Below, one piece after another: positions 62,069-64,000 of a stretch of DNA of 64,000 nucleotides (positions are counted from its first letter, which is position 1; every line of letters starts with the position of its first letter). This DNA is from Myxococcus guangdongensis. GTDB lineage: Bacteria > Myxococcota > Myxococcia > Myxococcales > Myxococcaceae. Below the pieces are notes generated by a model, which was not told the DNA's origin, did no database searches, and was given only the letters and a program-made list of their open reading frames with translations. The stretch is taken from the NCBI RefSeq assembly GCF_024198255.1, contig NZ_JAJVKW010000002.1, positions 682,001 to 746,000 of the forward strand, read 5' to 3'. The position numbers and the translations under genes are program-made.

Positions 62069-63079
62069 ATGAGCGTGGATACATCCCGATTGGCGTTGGA
62101 GTGGCAGGTCTGGCTGGTGGAGAACCTGGCGTTGGGGGTGACGCGCGAGGAGGCGTGTCTGGCGTTGGCGAGCGCGGGCGTGTCGGAGGACGTGGCGCGA
62201 GAGGAGGTGGCGCGGGTGGAGGCCCATCCCTTCTTCCAGGCCTGCCAGCGGGTGGGGCGACGCTACGGGTGGCTCGAGTCGGTGATGGACACGTACAGCA
62301 CGCTGCATCGGCAATCGGGGGGACATCTGGCGTTGGAGCGACGCCACGAGTTGTCCGCGGAGGAGTTCTTCACGCGCTACTACTTCGGACACCGGCCGGT
62401 GGTGTTGACGGGGCGGATGAAGGACTGGCCGGCGCTCGGACGTTGGTCGCTGCCCTACCTGGCCGAGCGGGTGGGAGACGTGGAGGTGGAGGTGATGACG
62501 CGGCGTGAATCCAACCCTGACCACGCGCCCGAGCCGGACAAGCACCGCGAGACGATGCGCTTTCGCGACTACGTGCACCGGGTGGCGACGGGGGGCGAGA
62601 CGAACGACTACTACATGGTGCCCCGCAACGAGAACTGGCAGCGCCAGGGCTTCGAGCCGCTGCGCGAGGACGTGCGCGCGCCCCAGGGCATCATCGACGA
62701 CAGCCTGCGCCCGGACATGATGACGCTGCTCCTGGGCCCCGCGGGCACGGTGACGCCGCTGCACCACGACAACATGAACGTGCTGCTGGCCCAGGTGGTG
62801 GGGCGAAAGCACGTGAAGCTCATCCCCTCCTTCCAGCGGCATCTGATGTACCCCCGCTATGGAACGTTCAGCCACGTGGACGCGGCGAGCCCGGATGTGG
62901 AGCGCCACCCGCTCTACGCGGAGGCGCACATGGTGGAGGCGGTGCTGGAGCCGGGGGAGCTGGTGTTCATCCCGGTGGGCTGGTGGCACTGGGTGCACGC
63001 GCTCGACGTGAGCGCGTCGGTGACGTTCCACCACTTCCAGGTGCCCCAGGGGAACACGTACCTGCCCACGCCGCTGTGA
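62069..63079 (+). CDS. Cupin-like (JmjC/cupin_8) Fe(II)/2-oxoglutarate hydroxylase
   Basis: A 336-residue protein. The ATG at 62069 has GAGG 8 bases upstream. Residues 1-65 are a helical N-terminal domain (LALGVTREEACLALASAGVS). The cupin/JmjC core (about 105-325) has RRHELSAEEFFTRYYFGHRP, PVVLTGRMKDWPALGRWSLP, iron-binding TVTPLHHDNMNVLLAQVVGR (HxD), VKLIPSFQRHLMYP, and distal His in FIPVGWWHWVHALDVSASVT with FHHF closing. This is the pattern of protein or peptide side-chain hydroxylases. Divergent from the 52-residue peptide gene and convergent with the CHAT gene. A peptide or protein substrate is likely; which one is unknown. Confidence 0.85.
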   Translation: MSVDTSRLALEWQVWLVENLALGVTREEACLALASAGVSEDVAREEVARVEAHPFFQACQRVGRRYGWLESVMDTYSTLHRQSGGHLALERRHELSAEEFFTRYYFGHRPVVLTGRMKDWPALGRWSLPYLAERVGDVEVEVMTRRESNPDHAPEPDKHRETMRFRDYVHRVATGGETNDYYMVPRNENWQRQGFEPLREDVRAPQGIIDDSLRPDMMTLLLGPAGTVTPLHHDNMNVLLAQVVGRKHVKLIPSFQRHLMYPRYGTFSHVDAASPDVERHPLYAEAHMVEAVLEPGELVFIPVGWWHWVHALDVSASVTFHHFQVPQGNTYLPTPL

Positions 63080-63086
63080 GGCGGCG

Positions 63087-64000
63087 TCAGTCGGACGTCT
63101 CCACCAGCAGCACGTGGTGCGTCCAGCCGTTGCGCGCGTCGCGGGCGAGCCACTTCTGGCGCTCGTCGCGCAGGGCCACGGCGGGCGCGGTGCCGCCGCG
63201 GATGCGCTGGCGCACGCCGTCGAAGAAGCGCCCGGCCGCGTCGGGGATGTCCACCGTGGAGGCGAGCACCGCGCGGGCGCCGGCCTCGATGAAGGCGGCG
63301 GGCAGGCTGAAGGGCTCGTGCGTGGTGGTGGAGGCGAGCCGCCCCGCGCTGCACGCGGCCAGGAACACCATGGGCGCGCCGGCGAGCTTCTGCTTGCGCA
63401 CGATGTCCGCCGTCAGCGCGTAGCGGCCGTTGCCCTCCGGTGAGAGCACCACCAGCGAGGCGTCCGACAGCACCGGGTCGCTGATGCCGTGCGCGTGAAT
63501 CTCGATTTCCGTCGCGTCCGACATGCTGGACAGCACGCGCGAGGGCGTGGCGTCCGAGCCGGACAACAGCTCCAGCGCGGTGGGCTCCGGCTCGGGCGGC
63601 GGGGTCCACGTGGGGAGCCTGGGCAGCTGCAGCAGCGCGGGGGCCTCCACGCTGGAGACGACCAGGCGCCGCGACGGCGCGGGCGCGCCGGGGACGATGC
63701 GCCCCATGCGGAAGCTCCACGGCTGGTCCGCGGGCAACAGGTCCGTGCGGCCGAAGACGGGCGCCCACGCGAGCACCTCCACCTGGGCGCAGCCCCTGAG
63801 TGCCTGGCGCACGTGCTCCGGGACCAGCTGGGTGCTGGGGCTCTCCGGGAAGGGCACCTCGCGCGTGCCCTGGTAGTCGCCCACCACCTCTCCTGCGGGC
63901 CCCCGGGCGACGGCCACGGAGCGCTCGTTGTGGACGGCGGCGCCGAGCGCGCACTTCTGGGGCACCTGGGTCCCCAGCTGCTCGGCGAGCAGCTCCAGGG
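63087..64000 (-). CDS. CHAT-domain (caspase-like) protein, N-terminal part outside the window
   Basis: The last about 304 codons of a larger protein whose frame continues beyond the right edge without a stop. The C-terminal domain is a CHAT peptidase. The catalytic His is in EIEIHAHGISDPVLSDASL and the Cys in MVFLAACSAGRL, separated by LVVLSPEGNGRYALTADIVR. Afterwards come SLPAAFIEAGARAVLASTVD and FFDGVRQRIRGG, typical of the fold. Upstream FESPST- and SRRLVV-type segments have no clear family. CHAT proteases are often paired with TPR sensors or defence modules. Its partners may lie outside the window, and it is convergent with the hydroxylase gene rather than in its operon. Confidence 0.82.
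   Translation of the reverse strand, partial: LELLAEQLGTQVPQKCALGAAVHNERSVAVARGPAGEVVGDYQGTREVPFPESPSTQLVPEHVRQALRGCAQVEVLAWAPVFGRTDLLPADQPWSFRMGRIVPGAPAPSRRLVVSSVEAPALLQLPRLPTWTPPPEPEPTALELLSGSDATPSRVLSSMSDATEIEIHAHGISDPVLSDASLVVLSPEGNGRYALTADIVRKQKLAGAPMVFLAACSAGRLASTTTHEPFSLPAAFIEAGARAVLASTVDIPDAAGRFFDGVRQRIRGGTAPAVALRDERQKWLARDARNGWTHHVLLVETSD

Overview
The window is a high-GC (third codon positions mostly G or C), gene-dense chromosomal segment of a myxobacterium, most likely Myxococcus or a close relative in the Myxococcaceae. The lineage call rests on family content: an adventurous-gliding lipoprotein of the CglD type, a SitA6/SitI6-type kin-discrimination toxin and immunity pair, an Imm11 (MXAN_0049-type) immunity protein, a MYXO-CTERM-like surface protein, a TIGR02266-type PilZ protein beside a Ser/Thr kinase, and an NtrC-type two-component pair. 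No rRNA, tRNA or CRISPR array was seen.

Layout. 1-4.7 kb: a minus-strand heavy-metal efflux operon (outer-membrane factor, FixH-like protein, membrane-fusion protein, CusA/CzcA pump cut by the left edge). 5-9 kb: an accessory island with a secreted lipoprotein, an orphan Imm11 immunity gene with a possible toxin remnant upstream, an AT-richer hicA/hicB pair, and two decayed transposase fragments. 8.6-17.6 kb: a sulfur amino acid block. An S-box-like SAM riboswitch candidate precedes aspartokinase-homoserine dehydrogenase and two Cys/Met-metabolism PLP enzymes. A predicted cysteine attenuator (a leader peptide with four TGT Cys codons, an antiterminator and a terminator) precedes cysK-metN-metI-metQ. 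17.7-20.6 kb: sensor kinase and sigma54 activator. 20.7-25 kb: SitA6/SitI6 and small secreted or Cys-rich proteins. 25-29 kb: epoxide hydrolase-like enzyme, metallo-hydrolase, M14 peptidase. 29-34.3 kb: CglD, PilZ protein, Ser/Thr kinase. 34.3-41.2 kb: sbcD-sbcC followed by a HipA-like kinase and a DUF3037-like partner. 41.4-45.7 kb: a tandem duplication of a membrane-anchored protein gene that also copied the 3' tail of the neighbouring MYXO-CTERM protein gene. 45.8-48.4 kb: GT-C-like membrane protein and acyltransferase. 48.9-52.6 kb: oxidative pentose phosphate operon zwf-pgl-gnd. 52.6-56.4 kb: P-type ATPase with HMA-like and DUF5132-like partners. 56.7-59.5 kb: DUF697-type GTPase and acyl-CoA synthetase. 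59.6-64 kb: ECF sigma factor with an anti-sigma/TPR protein, a 52-residue peptide gene, a cupin-type hydroxylase and a CHAT protease fragment.

How the genes work together. The sulfur block couples aspartate-family carbon flow (homoserine) to transsulfuration, cysteine synthesis and methionine import. Its two halves appear to be controlled by different RNA devices, one sensing SAM and one sensing charged tRNA-Cys. zwf-pgl-gnd make NADPH and pentoses. Several operons show translational coupling through ATGA, TAGTG or TGATG overlaps. The strongest candidates for new biology are the cysteine attenuator, the compact SAM riboswitch, and the sigma factor/peptide/cupin/CHAT neighbourhood at the right end. 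All functions are read from sequence motifs; no database search was run.
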